From: Veillonella magna DSM 19857
GTDB lineage: Bacteria > Bacillota > Negativicutes > Veillonellales > Veillonellaceae
Reading direction: 5' to 3'
DNA: 64,000 nt
NCBI RefSeq assembly: GCF_000428745.1
Contig: NZ_AUAN01000010.1
Span: 31,851-95,850 of the forward strand
Below are positions 45,871 through 55,084 of the stretch, one piece after another. The position numbers were made by a program, and so were the translations under genes. Position 1 is the first letter of the stretch. Each line of letters opens with the position of its first letter. The notes beneath the pieces were generated by a model. The model searched no databases. It was not told the DNA's origin and saw only the letters and a list, made by a program, of their open reading frames with translations.

Positions 45871-47212
45871 TTATACTACCCTCATCGTCAGGCTCAAATG
45901 CTTTCGCCTTTTGTATATCGTCATTAGCTGCCTCCAGCTCTTCTATAATCACATCATATACATCCGGCTCTAGGTTCGGCATATACGATGCTAATAACTT
46001 TTTGGCCACCTCTACATTAAAGGTTTCGCTCTGTAACTGTAAGTCTATCGCTTGTTGTGCTTGCGTTAGGCTTTCCGTTACATCGCTAATCTTAAAATCA
46101 CGCGGATACTCGCAGTTATAATCGACAGTTTCACCTGCCCACTTTTCATATAAACTAATGATGTCCTTCTCCGCCTTTTCGCACTGTAACGCAAAGTCAA
46201 CAAGTCGTTGATTGGTTCGTTCAAATTCCCATTGCCGGGCTACGCCGGATTTAGCCGACTCCACACCGATTACGCTATTAATGCCGGACATGCGGTACAT
46301 TTCGCCTACCAGCCTATCTATTTGTTCCATAAGTATCTTGGCCGGTCCCGAATCCGGTGCTATGAATCCCGGTGGATTCTTTGCATCTATCGGATACGTC
46401 AATAGATTATTAACCCCTATCGTCATATCCTGCATTTTATCTGCCGATTGCATAATTAAAATATTAAAGGTCTGATTATCACAAATCTGTGTTAGCAAGC
46501 TGCATAAATGGTAAATATGTAGATTCGTCTGTGCAATGGCTAAAAACTCCGGTACCGGTAATACTCTTGTAGGATCCGTATCACGTCCGAACCATTGTAC
46601 TACCGGTACTTTGTTTAAATTGTGCTTTCCTTCACGTAATACCTTCCCATCCGCATCAATCACTCTCCAGGTTGTCATTGTCCATTCATATTTACGGGTA
46701 TGCCACTTGTCATTATCATATACCGTTGATTTATACGTGAAATCTTTTAGCCTTCCCGTCTCATCAAAATGCCATGCCTCTACATCCTTCGGTAAGACGG
46801 CTTTTAAAAACGGTAATGCCCGCGTATCCAAATTCTCTTTATCGGTTATCCCCAACGCAGCTGCATTATCCACAACGATATACACAACGCCATACAATTT
46901 AGCATTCGTTGCCTGTCGACGTATAAAGTTTTGTAGCGACGTCCCTATGCGGTCTACATTGTCAAAAAACATCGTTAGCTTTTTCGTTGGCCTATACTCA
47001 CGCCGTATTTCATCTTTAAATACCGGGGCCACCGAACAGTCTACAATAGGAGCCACGTAATTTAAGTAATAGGCCAATTGTTTTCGCCGTCTGTAGTTGG
47101 CATTCGATTCCCTCGCATGTCTCATGAGGGCACTGCCATCATAGAACATGCCGTCACCAAAATAGGCATCGTGCAGCAACGTGTATATCTCGTCTCTGTA
47201 CTCCTTCACCAT
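45833..47212 (-). CDS. Portal protein (SPP1/DUF4055-like)
   Basis: 459 residues. ALMRHARESNANYRRRKQLAYYLNY, PVVQWFGRD and SGINSVIGVESAKSG are as in portal proteins of Firmicute siphophages; acidic C-terminus. Twelve copies form the DNA channel. It starts 6 nt after the terminase stop, at the classical position. Confidence 0.88.
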   Translation of the reverse strand: MVKEYRDEIYTLLHDAYFGDGMFYDGSALMRHARESNANYRRRKQLAYYLNYVAPIVDCSVAPVFKDEIRREYRPTKKLTMFFDNVDRIGTSLQNFIRRQATNAKLYGVVYIVVDNAAALGITDKENLDTRALPFLKAVLPKDVEAWHFDETGRLKDFTYKSTVYDNDKWHTRKYEWTMTTWRVIDADGKVLREGKHNLNKVPVVQWFGRDTDPTRVLPVPEFLAIAQTNLHIYHLCSLLTQICDNQTFNILIMQSADKMQDMTIGVNNLLTYPIDAKNPPGFIAPDSGPAKILMEQIDRLVGEMYRMSGINSVIGVESAKSGVARQWEFERTNQRLVDFALQCEKAEKDIISLYEKWAGETVDYNCEYPRDFKISDVTESLTQAQQAIDLQLQSETFNVEVAKKLLASYMPNLEPDVYDVIIEELEAANDDIQKAKAFEPDDEGSINEDDNSGYPRAD

Positions 47213-47218
47213 AACCTC

Positions 47219-48625
47219 CTAATATATGTTAATTCGGCCTGCACTTACCGTAGCGTAATTACAATATTCTGCTACACCTGTCAGTGCATCCGGTGCGTCA
47301 TCATGTGTATTTTTACCTTCTCGCTGGTACCGTATCAAGGCATTATAAAATTCCGGCCATCGATCGCGCCAATTTGCCGGGAAATACATATGCTCCATGC
47401 ACCACGTAGCATTAGATAATATTCTCGCTATTTTGTTCTTGCTTTGATGGAATGCATGAACGCTACAAGCGTTACTATGGTAGCGTGCCTCCATAATCGC
47501 TTTCACCGAACGAGCAAACCCTCGCCCGCCGTTATTGCTTTCAATATCCGCTACATTCACGCCATTATCTACGAGCATCTTAGCTGTTGCCGGTTCCGTT
47601 ATTTCCATCCCATCCTTCGTATACAGCACGTCAAGAATATATGCTTCATTGTTGTATACGCCGTAACAAATACTACACAGATAATCTTTCCCTTCGTCCG
47701 CCGTATCTGTATAATTCTTCACGGCGGTAAATAATGGATAGCCAGCATCATTGCATGGCACAGTATCATAGGTCTTAAAGGAAGAATACAACCTACCTCG
47801 AATATCGATAGGTTCTTGTTGGTAGTTGGCACTGGCTATATCCGCGCCCATGGCTCGTACCTTTTCACAGTAGGATTCATAAGACAAGATATCCTCACAG
47901 AGCATCGTGCCATCATCTTGCAATGCCTTCATAGTGATGACCTGTGCATTCTTACCGTAATGCTCTATCGCCCGGCCAGCCAAATCATCCGATGCCCAGC
48001 GTGTCATGATAATAATGATTTTGCCACCTTCCTCCAGTCGGGACAGCATCGTATTCGTAAACCAATCCCAATGCTTTTCCTTCACCGATTCGTTATACGC
48101 TTCTTCGGCGTTTTTAATAACATCATCCACAATCATCAGCGAACAGCCAAACCCTGTCGCTGTGCCGCCCGGAGACGTAGCCAAGTAACTGTTATACGCT
48201 CCTTCCAGTGACCATAGATTCATACTGGCGTCGCCGCGTTTTATCTCTACATTAGGGAACACATCCGTGTAAACAATCCTATCCGGACTCGCTTTCACCT
48301 CTTGAATGCTATTGCGCACATTCTTAGAAAACATAGTCGATAGTGTTTCATTGTATGATCCCGTCATAATCTTTTCATGACTATTACGGCCAAGGACCCA
48401 CTCTACAAATAGCCCTGCTGTTCGACTTTTACCGTGCCGCGGTGGTTCGTTGATGATGAGCACCTTAGCAGTTTGATCTTCATAGAAGGCTTGCATGGTA
48501 TTACAGAGCTGTACTAAATACTCCCTGTCCTTTTTATAAAACGCCGGAGCTTTCAGGTGGCAATAATAAAAGAACTCGCGCCGAGCTAACTCCAGTTTTG
48601 CCTGATAGATAACATTACGCATCAT
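47219..48625 (-). CDS. terL: Terminase large subunit
   Basis: 468 residues. N-terminal ATPase: NEPPRHGKSRTAGLF (Walker A-like) and CSLMIVDDVI (Walker B), coupling motif SYNETLS. C-terminal nuclease with DYLCSICYGVYNNEAYILDV and acid residues after it. It packages DNA into proheads. It overlaps the small subunit gene by 11 nt. Confidence 0.95.
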   Translation of the reverse strand: MMRNVIYQAKLELARREFFYYCHLKAPAFYKKDREYLVQLCNTMQAFYEDQTAKVLIINEPPRHGKSRTAGLFVEWVLGRNSHEKIMTGSYNETLSTMFSKNVRNSIQEVKASPDRIVYTDVFPNVEIKRGDASMNLWSLEGAYNSYLATSPGGTATGFGCSLMIVDDVIKNAEEAYNESVKEKHWDWFTNTMLSRLEEGGKIIIIMTRWASDDLAGRAIEHYGKNAQVITMKALQDDGTMLCEDILSYESYCEKVRAMGADIASANYQQEPIDIRGRLYSSFKTYDTVPCNDAGYPLFTAVKNYTDTADEGKDYLCSICYGVYNNEAYILDVLYTKDGMEITEPATAKMLVDNGVNVADIESNNGGRGFARSVKAIMEARYHSNACSVHAFHQSKNKIARILSNATWCMEHMYFPANWRDRWPEFYNALIRYQREGKNTHDDAPDALTGVAEYCNYATVSAGRINIY

Positions 48626-49100
48626 CTATCAACTTCTTTATCTCTTCCGTTGTTATCCCATCAAAGGGATTGCTTATATTCGCTGCTACAGATACATCCT
48701 TTTTATCACGCCAGCCATCTATGCCATCCGGTTTCCTGTTTTTAAGCCAGAATATGGCTGCCGTTACATCCGGAGCTACTTGCTTCTTTACCGTTTTAGT
48801 CACACGCTCTTTATAGTCGTTCGCCTTTTTGTCCCATACAAGCCCCGTTGTTACTTCTTCGTATTCATAGCCTAAGGCACGTTTTAATAACGCATTTTCT
48901 ACCTCTATATCCACTATCTCTTTTCCCCTTTTTAGGGTGTCGGAAATGTCGGGATACTTTTTCTTCCATGTGTACAGAGTATCACGACTAATTCCAATGT
49001 TCGAAGCTATCTGCTCATCGGTCAATCCATTCCGGGCCCACGCCTGTAATAGCGTCAGTTTATCCGGTGTTCTCCATTCCTGGTATTTTCCTTTTGCCAT
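48615..49100 (-). CDS. terS: Terminase small subunit
   Basis: 161 residues from ATG 49100 (AAAGGAGGTG upstream). N-terminal helix-turn-helix (TDEQIASNIGISRDTLYTWKKKYPDI) for DNA recognition, then a helical oligomerisation part (EVENALLKRALGYEYEEV). Partner of TerL. Confidence 0.88.
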   Translation of the reverse strand: MAKGKYQEWRTPDKLTLLQAWARNGLTDEQIASNIGISRDTLYTWKKKYPDISDTLKRGKEIVDIEVENALLKRALGYEYEEVTTGLVWDKKANDYKERVTKTVKKQVAPDVTAAIFWLKNRKPDGIDGWRDKKDVSVAANISNPFDGITTEEIKKLIDDA

Positions 49101-49114
49101 ACAGGCACCTCCTT

Positions 49115-49306
49115 TCATGTCACCACATGCGCATTATTCGCCTTGTATTTTCTGCGTTCTCGTCTGACTCGGGCATGCTTACCTCGTAGTAGTGTATCCG
49201 GCGGAGCATAGGACCGACATACGCCATCCATCGCTATCGCTTTCGCCTTACACCATCCACCGCGATTATTTAAACAATGCCGTTTCTGACAATGTACATC
49301 TGTCAT
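49115..49306 (-). CDS. Small Cys-rich protein
   Basis: 63 residues, HCQKRHCLNNRGGWCKAKAIAM with Cys/His spacing for one zinc site, then basic tail. First gene of the late unit, directly after the leader hairpins. Function unknown. Confidence 0.6.
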   Translation of the reverse strand: MTDVHCQKRHCLNNRGGWCKAKAIAMDGVCRSYAPPDTLLRGKHARVRRERRKYKANNAHVVT

Positions 49307-49324
49307 ACCCCACCTTCTTTCCTA

Positions 49325-49390
49325 ACAAAAAAGACGCTCTTACGAACGTCTTCACTAACAATAAAGGCACCCCAGCGCAGGATGCCTTTA
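49325..49390 (-). terminator. Two hairpins in the leader of the late operon
   Basis: Read leftward: stem TAAAGGCA/TGCCTTTA (49362-49369 / 49383-49390), then a 9-bp stem with GTAA tetraloop (49331-49339 / 49344-49352) followed by T4 (six T with the stem end). The second is a convincing intrinsic terminator, placed between the promoter and the first late gene. Confidence 0.7.
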
Positions 49391-49406
49391 TCATATATAT
49401 GCACTT

Positions 49407-49435
49407 TTTACAGTTTATATTGTATCACATGTCAA
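49407..49435 (-). promoter_or_regulatory. Candidate late promoter
   Basis: TTGACA (49430-49435), 17-nt spacer, TGTAAA (49407-49412) on the minus strand, preceded by an A/T tract. An extended -10-like TGATACAAT lies in the spacer. It would drive the leader with two hairpins and then the terminase genes. Confidence 0.5.
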
Positions 49436-49486
49436 TGGGGTAAAAAAAGGGAAAAAAGGGTAATTTTGGGCACGGTCTAATTTTTT

Positions 49487-49942
49487 TTACTTCTTCCGCA
49501 TCATGGCATCGTAAAATGCTTCCAAGGCGTATTTAATTTTATGCTTCGTACTATCGTAGGACTCTCCGTTAAGGTCAGCAATTTCCGATACCTTATAGCC
49601 TTCACAATACCGTTGCATGAGTACGGCTCTGTACTCCGCCTCCGGAATCGCATCAATGATCACCAACATAGCTACACGCTTAGCCGCTCTATCTTCATAC
49701 ATCGTATTCAGTGTATCCCGTAACTCCTTCACCTTCTCTAATTGTAATAGCGTCGGCCGTTGCTTACGACTACCCCGTATGCTATTACCTAGGCTGCTGT
49801 CTTTAAATCCACTCGGGCACCCTTCACCTATAATCTTGTATATCTGTAATCGTAATACATCGCACTCTTTATTCAATGCCAATAGCTCGCCTAATTGCGT
49901 TCTTGCTATTCGTCGTTTTTCTATCACCGTAACCGCTGTCAC
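49487..49942 (-). CDS. Sigma-like late gene regulator (DUF1492/RinA/ArpU type)
   Basis: 151 residues. The C-terminal part, AEYRAVLMQRYCEGYKVSEIADLNGES, is a sigma-70 region 4-like helix-turn-helix; the N-terminal part is a coiled coil. Such proteins switch on late genes in Firmicute phages. It ends 52 nt before the candidate late promoter. Confidence 0.82.
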   Translation of the reverse strand: MTAVTVIEKRRIARTQLGELLALNKECDVLRLQIYKIIGEGCPSGFKDSSLGNSIRGSRKQRPTLLQLEKVKELRDTLNTMYEDRAAKRVAMLVIIDAIPEAEYRAVLMQRYCEGYKVSEIADLNGESYDSTKHKIKYALEAFYDAMMRKK

Positions 49943-49947
49943 TCTTC

Positions 49948-50178
49948 CTACCTTCCTTTTACCGCTTCCTCATTGCCTCGTCGCCATTCATGCCATGCGG
50001 CACGCCCTCGACGATTCCACGCCTTTGTACATGCTACTTTTGACATATGCCCTTCAAAGGATGTTACCGCTCCACAGAAGGAACAGACTATCACATAATG
50101 TGCATTAATGCCTTTAATACCCTGTGTAGTCGTTACCTCCTTTTCTCCACAAAAGGGGCATTCTTTTAATGTCATCAT
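49948..50178 (-). CDS. Lar-like restriction alleviation / zinc-ribbon protein
   Basis: 76 residues with two CxxCG knuckles (CPFCGEKEV, CSFCGAVTSF) and the end motif CTKAWNRRG typical of the Lar family, which in Rac prophage lowers restriction by type I systems. Here function is by family only. Confidence 0.75.
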   Translation of the reverse strand: MMTLKECPFCGEKEVTTTQGIKGINAHYVIVCSFCGAVTSFEGHMSKVACTKAWNRRGRAAWHEWRRGNEEAVKGR

Positions 50179-50480
50179 TCCTCTACCTCGTATCCCATTG
50201 CTTTTCGGTTTGCTTTTATAACATTATCGCTTGTCATACCTTCCCGTTCGGCTACGATGTCAATTAGCTCTTCCTTTCCCACGTGCCCGGCGTGAGCTGC
50301 TATATGGCAATCAGCACAGAGTTGTATGAGATTTTCCCTGATATCACCGCCTCCGGAACCAACTGTATATACATGGTGCGGCTCTCCATATGAAGGCTTT
50401 CCGCATCGTTCACAGATTTGCTTTCGCATTTCTTGAATGACTTTTCGATTTCGTATTCGCTTGTGTTTGCTTAACTCCAT
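50175..50480 (-). CDS. HNH endonuclease
   Basis: 101 residues from ATG 50480 (GGAGGG upstream). CERCGKPSYGEPHHVYTV and LIQLCADCHIAAHAG are a complete HNH metal-binding motif with two CxxC knuckles. HNH proteins near terminase genes often help DNA packaging at cos sites; this suggests cohesive-end packaging (inference). Confidence 0.88.
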   Translation of the reverse strand: MELSKHKRIRNRKVIQEMRKQICERCGKPSYGEPHHVYTVGSGGGDIRENLIQLCADCHIAAHAGHVGKEELIDIVAEREGMTSDNVIKANRKAMGYEVEE

Positions 50481-50670
50481 TGTTTTCCCTCCGTTTCTTC
50501 TTATATGCTGCGCATGTATCACAATTAATCGCTTTCATTACATACACCTGCTTCAAGGGTATGAATATCTTTTTCTTATGCGGACATGCGTCTTTAACAA
50601 ATACGCTACCTAACGCACCTACCTTTCTTGCATATATACATGTACGTGCTTTTTTATATTCCTGTTTCAT
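50410..50670 (-). CDS. Small basic Cys-containing protein
   Basis: 86 residues; CPHKKK and CDTCAAYKKKRR suggest a small zinc-binding region, then a Lys/Ser-rich tail. It overlaps the HNH start by 71 nt in another frame. AAAGG precedes the ATG. Real but possibly starting further in. Confidence 0.45.
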   Translation of the reverse strand: MKQEYKKARTCIYARKVGALGSVFVKDACPHKKKIFIPLKQVYVMKAINCDTCAAYKKKRRENNGVKQTQANTKSKSHSRNAKANL

Positions 50671-50734
50671 GGCTGCCTTTCTACCGCATCATGCCCACTT
50701 TGTTGATATTAATAAAGTGGGCTATGTGCGTATT

Positions 50735-53251
50735 CTATCCAACAAAATCAAATAATGTAGGTTCATCCCGTATCAGTTCTTCCTGCTTGAGATATCCTAA
50801 CCCATCACGGAAATAATCCGGATTGAGTTCTATGCCTATGCCATACCGGCCCATCTTAACGGCCATCATGGGTACCGTCATTAATCCGCCGAATGGATCC
50901 AGTACGACATCGCCTTTATTGCTGTACCGATTAATGAGCCGTTCTACGGTATCAATTTGTAACGGGCATACATGCATAGCCTTTCGCTTTCTGCTTTGTG
51001 ATGTGTTTAGCGTGCGCATACGGTTAATATCATCCCATACATCCATATTCCAGGAACCCGGCGCAACTACCATGAAGGATGATGGCAGCTTACCGTCCGC
51101 ATCAAGTTTCTTTGCCAGTTCTACATGTTCTTCATAGCTATATACCGTATCTCGGGAATATTTACGATACACCGCCTGCAAGTCTTCTACCGGCATATTC
51201 ATGAGTTCTTCTTTCGTGAGTAACCTATCTCCGGATGACCTCCAATACCCATGTGCATCGATTTGCCACTGTGCTCTTGTGTATGCGCTCTTGTCCTTAG
51301 TAACCGGCGTATCTGCGTACGCATTCGATGTATCCGATGGCAGCTTGCGGAACAACAATACATACTCCGGACAACCGACACTCATTTTTGTACCGTCCTT
51401 GCACTGCTCCGACCAGCCTAACCGGTAGGTTTGATTATTCTCACGCACTACGTCCGTTACAATGGTTATCATGCCCATATACTGGAATCCATGTTTCATA
51501 TAATGAGCAATACATAACGCGTGAAAGGGATCCATTGTTGGCATTCCCGTACCAGTGGCATTACCGAATAGAATTCTATCCTTCACATGGCATGCAAATA
51601 CACGTCCCGGTTTCAATACCCTAAGTAGGTTCGGACTGAGGTAATCCATTTGTTTAAAAAATTCTTCATTGTCTTTATTGTGCCCGAGGTCATTATATGA
51701 TGGCGTGTATTCGTAGTGATTGCTGAACGGTATAGATGTGACAATCAAATCTACGCTATTATCTTTCATCTTCGCCGTTTCCAGTACACAATCATTATGT
51801 ATGGCCAGATAGTTATTTCCTTTGACTTCCACGCGTTCCACCCCCATTGACCGCTCCATGCGGTGTATTCTGTTACTGTTTGATAATCCGTATTCCTTAA
51901 TGACGTTCGTCATCTGTTCGGTTAAATAGTTATGCTGCCGCCATTTCTTTTTTAAGGCTTGCAATATCATCTCTTCCGTTTCCATGTAGATGATGTCTAT
52001 GATGACTTCTTTCGTTTGCATGAACCGGTAAATACGGTGTATCGCTTGTATAAAATCGTTAAATTCATAATCAATACCTACGAATATCGCCCTGTGGCAA
52101 TGCCGTTGGAAGTTACACCCTTGGCCGCTGATTTCCTTTTTCGTAGCCAGTAGCCGGATATCTCCGTTGGCGAATCCGATAACATTCTGTTCCCGTTTAT
52201 CGTAGTCTTGGCTGCCATACACTTCCACCGCATCAGGGAGCGCACGCTTAATGGCGTGACGCTCTGCCTCTAGGTCATGCCACAGGATGAAATGATCTTC
52301 CGGATTTTGTTCTACAATCTCTTTCATCTTTGCTACTCGTAGGTCTATGCTTTCCCGTTTCTCACGCGCTGCGTCTTTCAATGATAACGCTGCATCTCGG
52401 ATTATCTGCCCTTGTCCATCGCGGTCATAGGTGATATGCTCATCGCTTAGCTGTATCCGGTGATAGTTTACTGTAAGCGGTGGCAGGTCATAGCCGGTAT
52501 CATCAAATCCTAAATCACTAGGCTTAGTAATGAAGAGTCCCCAACTGCTAACCCACAACCAAAATTCTGCTTCCTTGTGCGGGTATAAGGTAAGGTTATT
52601 GGCTTTCGTACTGTCACGCTGAAAGAACCGTGTAAGGGCTTGCCCTGTATCCATGATTTCCAAATATCCGGCATAATGGATCAACTCTTTGTACTTGTTC
52701 GGGGACGGTGTCGCTGTCGATACTAGCTTATACGGTACGCCTTGGAATTTGTCCAGGAATGTTTGATAGGTCTTACTGCCGAAGCTGCGTAATACACTGG
52801 CTTCATCTAGGCTTGTACAGGTAAAGTATTTTGGATTGATATCCCCGTCCCGGACTCGTTCATAATTTGTCATCACGATAGTTGTTTCGGCTGCCTTTGC
52901 CTCTGCCATAGTGCGCACATACGTTGGTGGCTCAATTTGCAATAGTTCGACCGCATCACGGGTAAATTCTTGCTTTACGCCCAGCGGTAATACAATCAGT
53001 GCCTTACCGCCTTTATGTGTTGTAACCTGCCTGCACCATTCTAATTCTTGGATGGTCTTGCCTAAGCCAAAGCTTTCAAATAACGCCCGCCTGCCGCCTT
53101 CCAGTGCCCACTGAACGGCTGCACGCTGATGTGGCTTTAACGCCGGATGTATTTCACTATCCGGCACCTTAAATCCACTTTTTTCGGCAATGGCCATCTT
53201 GGAGTGCAAAAACTCGTCATAAGTCATGCCATTAGTTATCATCGGTATCAT
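50735..53251 (-). CDS. Helicase - DNA methyltransferase fusion
   Basis: 838 residues. N-terminal ~420: SNF2/DEAD-type helicase with ESFGLGKTIQ (Walker A), TSLDEASVLRS (DEAS-type motif II), VSTATPSPNK and a C-terminal helicase half (ISGQGCNFQ, QAIHRIYRF). Second part: beta-type N6-methyltransferase, with DLIVTSIPF (motif IV, NPPY-like variant SIPF), then DVVLDPFGGLMTVPMMAVKM (motif I) near the end, so motif IV comes first. It may protect phage DNA or aid replication. Phage helicase-MTases of similar layout, such as P1 DarB, are anti-restriction proteins; equivalence is not shown. Confidence 0.85.
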   Translation of the reverse strand: MIPMITNGMTYDEFLHSKMAIAEKSGFKVPDSEIHPALKPHQRAAVQWALEGGRRALFESFGLGKTIQELEWCRQVTTHKGGKALIVLPLGVKQEFTRDAVELLQIEPPTYVRTMAEAKAAETTIVMTNYERVRDGDINPKYFTCTSLDEASVLRSFGSKTYQTFLDKFQGVPYKLVSTATPSPNKYKELIHYAGYLEIMDTGQALTRFFQRDSTKANNLTLYPHKEAEFWLWVSSWGLFITKPSDLGFDDTGYDLPPLTVNYHRIQLSDEHITYDRDGQGQIIRDAALSLKDAAREKRESIDLRVAKMKEIVEQNPEDHFILWHDLEAERHAIKRALPDAVEVYGSQDYDKREQNVIGFANGDIRLLATKKEISGQGCNFQRHCHRAIFVGIDYEFNDFIQAIHRIYRFMQTKEVIIDIIYMETEEMILQALKKKWRQHNYLTEQMTNVIKEYGLSNSNRIHRMERSMGVERVEVKGNNYLAIHNDCVLETAKMKDNSVDLIVTSIPFSNHYEYTPSYNDLGHNKDNEEFFKQMDYLSPNLLRVLKPGRVFACHVKDRILFGNATGTGMPTMDPFHALCIAHYMKHGFQYMGMITIVTDVVRENNQTYRLGWSEQCKDGTKMSVGCPEYVLLFRKLPSDTSNAYADTPVTKDKSAYTRAQWQIDAHGYWRSSGDRLLTKEELMNMPVEDLQAVYRKYSRDTVYSYEEHVELAKKLDADGKLPSSFMVVAPGSWNMDVWDDINRMRTLNTSQSRKRKAMHVCPLQIDTVERLINRYSNKGDVVLDPFGGLMTVPMMAVKMGRYGIGIELNPDYFRDGLGYLKQEELIRDEPTLFDFVG

Positions 53252-53486
53252 GTGTATCCTCTCCGTTCAATATCACGCCCAACAGTACATACTTGCCATC
53301 CTTTTCCACGTAGGTATCATAGCCGTGCATGTCTAATATCATCGCCATCGTATTCGCTTGTTTGGTAAATCGTTCGTTGGCCGGTATGAGTACCATGCCT
53401 GTATTATTCCGTTTCGCATCATCAATGCATTGCCATACATGTCGCTCATACATGCCCATGCGTTCCATGTCTCTATCCTCTGCCAT
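53232..53486 (-). CDS. Small phage protein, unknown
   Basis: 84 residues, mostly charged, with RHVWQCIDDAKRNNTGMVLIPANERFTK. It overlaps the helicase gene by 20 nt in the early operon. No family recognised. Confidence 0.6.
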   Translation of the reverse strand: MAEDRDMERMGMYERHVWQCIDDAKRNNTGMVLIPANERFTKQANTMAMILDMHGYDTYVEKDGKYVLLGVILNGEDTHDTDDN

Positions 53487-53489
53487 GTG

Positions 53490-53792
53490 TTATATCTCCA
53501 TTGTTACGTTATGCGCTATAATCTCCGTGACTGCTTTTTCTATGCCATCCTTTGTCGTGTAGGTTCTCGTATGTAACGTACCCCATACATGTACGCCTTC
53601 ACCGAATTTTAATATGCCAATTTCACTAGCATTCCGTAGACTTACCACTCTGTGATATTCTCTCTTTTCTCTGTCATTGTCCCGGTAGGTTACCATCGTA
53701 AAGATAGCTACCTCCCGATTGTCTTTTGTATAGCCCACTACCGCATCATTCACTAGCCAACCAGCTAAGTGTACTTCATTTTGACTTATCAT
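53490..53792 (-). CDS. ssb: Single-stranded DNA-binding protein-like (OB fold)
   Basis: 100 residues from ATG 53792 (GGAGGG upstream). EVHLAGWLVNDAVVGYTKDNREVAIFTMVTY and YHRVVSLRN with KFGEGVHVWGTLHTRTY match a divergent SSB OB domain (quoted in part) without the acidic C-terminal tip. It overlaps the previous gene by 17 nt. Probably coats phage ssDNA, consistent with an HUH initiator two genes upstream. Confidence 0.8.
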   Translation of the reverse strand: MISQNEVHLAGWLVNDAVVGYTKDNREVAIFTMVTYRDNDREKREYHRVVSLRNASEIGILKFGEGVHVWGTLHTRTYTTKDGIEKAVTEIIAHNVTMEI

Positions 53793-54261
53793 CTTGTTCC
53801 CTCCACAACCAGCAGTACGGACATTCTGAGTGTTCACATTCTTCATCCCATAACGGGATATTATAGGCTAAGAGTGCCTCACGTAATTCGCAGCCTTCTA
53901 CGTCATCGCCCTTCTTAGTGCAATTCTTACACACACTGCCCATAGCATACGCGGCTAGGGTGTCCATTTTTTCATGTGCCTCATCTATGTAGTCTTCCTC
54001 ATATAGTCGCTCTGTATCGGCTACTACGGTAAATCGATTATGCTTTGACGCTCGTAATAAGGCTTGCTGATGTTTTGGTTCTAAGCTTTGTACTAAGCGT
54101 TCAAATACGACTTTTATATTCGTCCGGCTGGCTCGCAGCCGTCCCCGTTCATTGCCATCGATCTTTAATACCGCTATGACCTTATCCAGTACATCGAGCA
54201 TCATGCCTAACATGATGACTGTATTCTTCTGCTCTTTGTTTAAGTATTTAAGTGTAATCAT
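53776..54261 (-). CDS. Cys-rich phage protein (DUF5651-like)
   Basis: 161 residues. Helical N-terminus (RTNIKVVFERLVQSLEPKHQQALLRA) and C-terminal cysteine cluster CKNCTKKG, EGCELREALL, CPYCW, a likely zinc site. It overlaps both neighbours by 14-17 nt. Function unknown; found in early regions of Firmicute phages. Confidence 0.65.
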   Translation of the reverse strand: MITLKYLNKEQKNTVIMLGMMLDVLDKVIAVLKIDGNERGRLRASRTNIKVVFERLVQSLEPKHQQALLRASKHNRFTVVADTERLYEEDYIDEAHEKMDTLAAYAMGSVCKNCTKKGDDVEGCELREALLAYNIPLWDEECEHSECPYCWLWREQDDKSK

Positions 54262-54982
54262 CGCTTTCCTCTCCTATGCGAAGTAGCCGGTATGATCGAT
54301 ACGGGTAGCCTTCCACATTAAAGCCAATAAAAATACTATCCACATCAACATACCACCCTTTCGGTGGTCTGATATCCTCTCGCCAAAAATCCGACCGTAG
54401 CTTTTCCGTTTTCTCCTTCGGTTTCTCAAGATTCTGACTGCTATACCAACGTCGGGTAAAGACCTCCTCTTTTCTATCAAAGGCCGTCCGTTCTTCCTTT
54501 ACGTAGTAGCTTGCTAGCCGTATGGCATCCTCCGGTTGTCCTTGGTATACCTGTATATCGATTCGACCATGCTTCCAGTACCGCCGGAGATGTTCTACCT
54601 TTATGCCAAACCCTCGGTTCATCAATACATGGAAATGTATTCGGTTTTTCCCTTCCACCATGTATATGTACTTATACGAGCTATCATTACGCCGGTATAA
54701 CTCTGTCATGCGCCGGTTGAACCGTTGTATATCTTTTTTCGCCTCTTCCGGGGTAGGCTGTTTATGATATGTAAGTGTTACCCAATAATCGCCTTCATTA
54801 AAATTCATATCAATATACATCATGAGTTTTGTAGCTGCCAGCCTGGCATTACATCGTGCTACCTCTTCCCGGGTAGGATTTGATTTCTTTGCCCTCTTTT
54901 GGTGCTTATTGAATTGTCTTTTTGAGCAATAATCTAGTACATGACGTATTCGTCTTGATTCAATCGTCTTTCTTTTTCGCAT
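54248..54982 (-). CDS. HUH endonuclease, rolling-circle-type replication initiator
   Basis: 244 residues. Three Rep motifs can be seen: YWVTLTYHK (motif 1, residues ~66-74), IHFHVLM (His116-x-His118, the HUH metal pair) and ASYYVKE (Tyr159/Tyr160, nucleophile position). It should nick one DNA strand and attach to the 5' end. No RecT, DnaC-type loader or RusA is seen nearby, so this may be the main replication initiator. A structured region of ~240 nt lies directly upstream. Confidence 0.82.
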   Translation of the reverse strand: MRKRKTIESRRIRHVLDYCSKRQFNKHQKRAKKSNPTREEVARCNARLAATKLMMYIDMNFNEGDYWVTLTYHKQPTPEEAKKDIQRFNRRMTELYRRNDSSYKYIYMVEGKNRIHFHVLMNRGFGIKVEHLRRYWKHGRIDIQVYQGQPEDAIRLASYYVKEERTAFDRKEEVFTRRWYSSQNLEKPKEKTEKLRSDFWREDIRPPKGWYVDVDSIFIGFNVEGYPYRSYRLLRIGEESDDYT

Positions 54983-55026
54983 AGCAACTCCAAAACGGCG
55001 AGATGATAATATATAGTATCAAGGCT

Positions 55027-55049
55027 AAATGCGGATTCCCTCCGCATTT
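55027..55049. other. Hairpin in the rep leader
   Basis: Perfect 9-bp stem AAATGCGGA/TCCGCATTT with 5-nt loop, 45 nt before the HUH gene start. No T-run follows on the minus strand; candidate attenuator or origin element. Confidence 0.6.
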
Positions 55050-55084
55050 GACCGACTACTTCACCATTCATAAAAATATATAAA

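Noticed and set aside
54248..54982. IS200/IS605-type transposase reading of the HUH protein
   Set aside because: No element ends or TnpB gene, and it is embedded in a phage early operon with overlapping neighbours.
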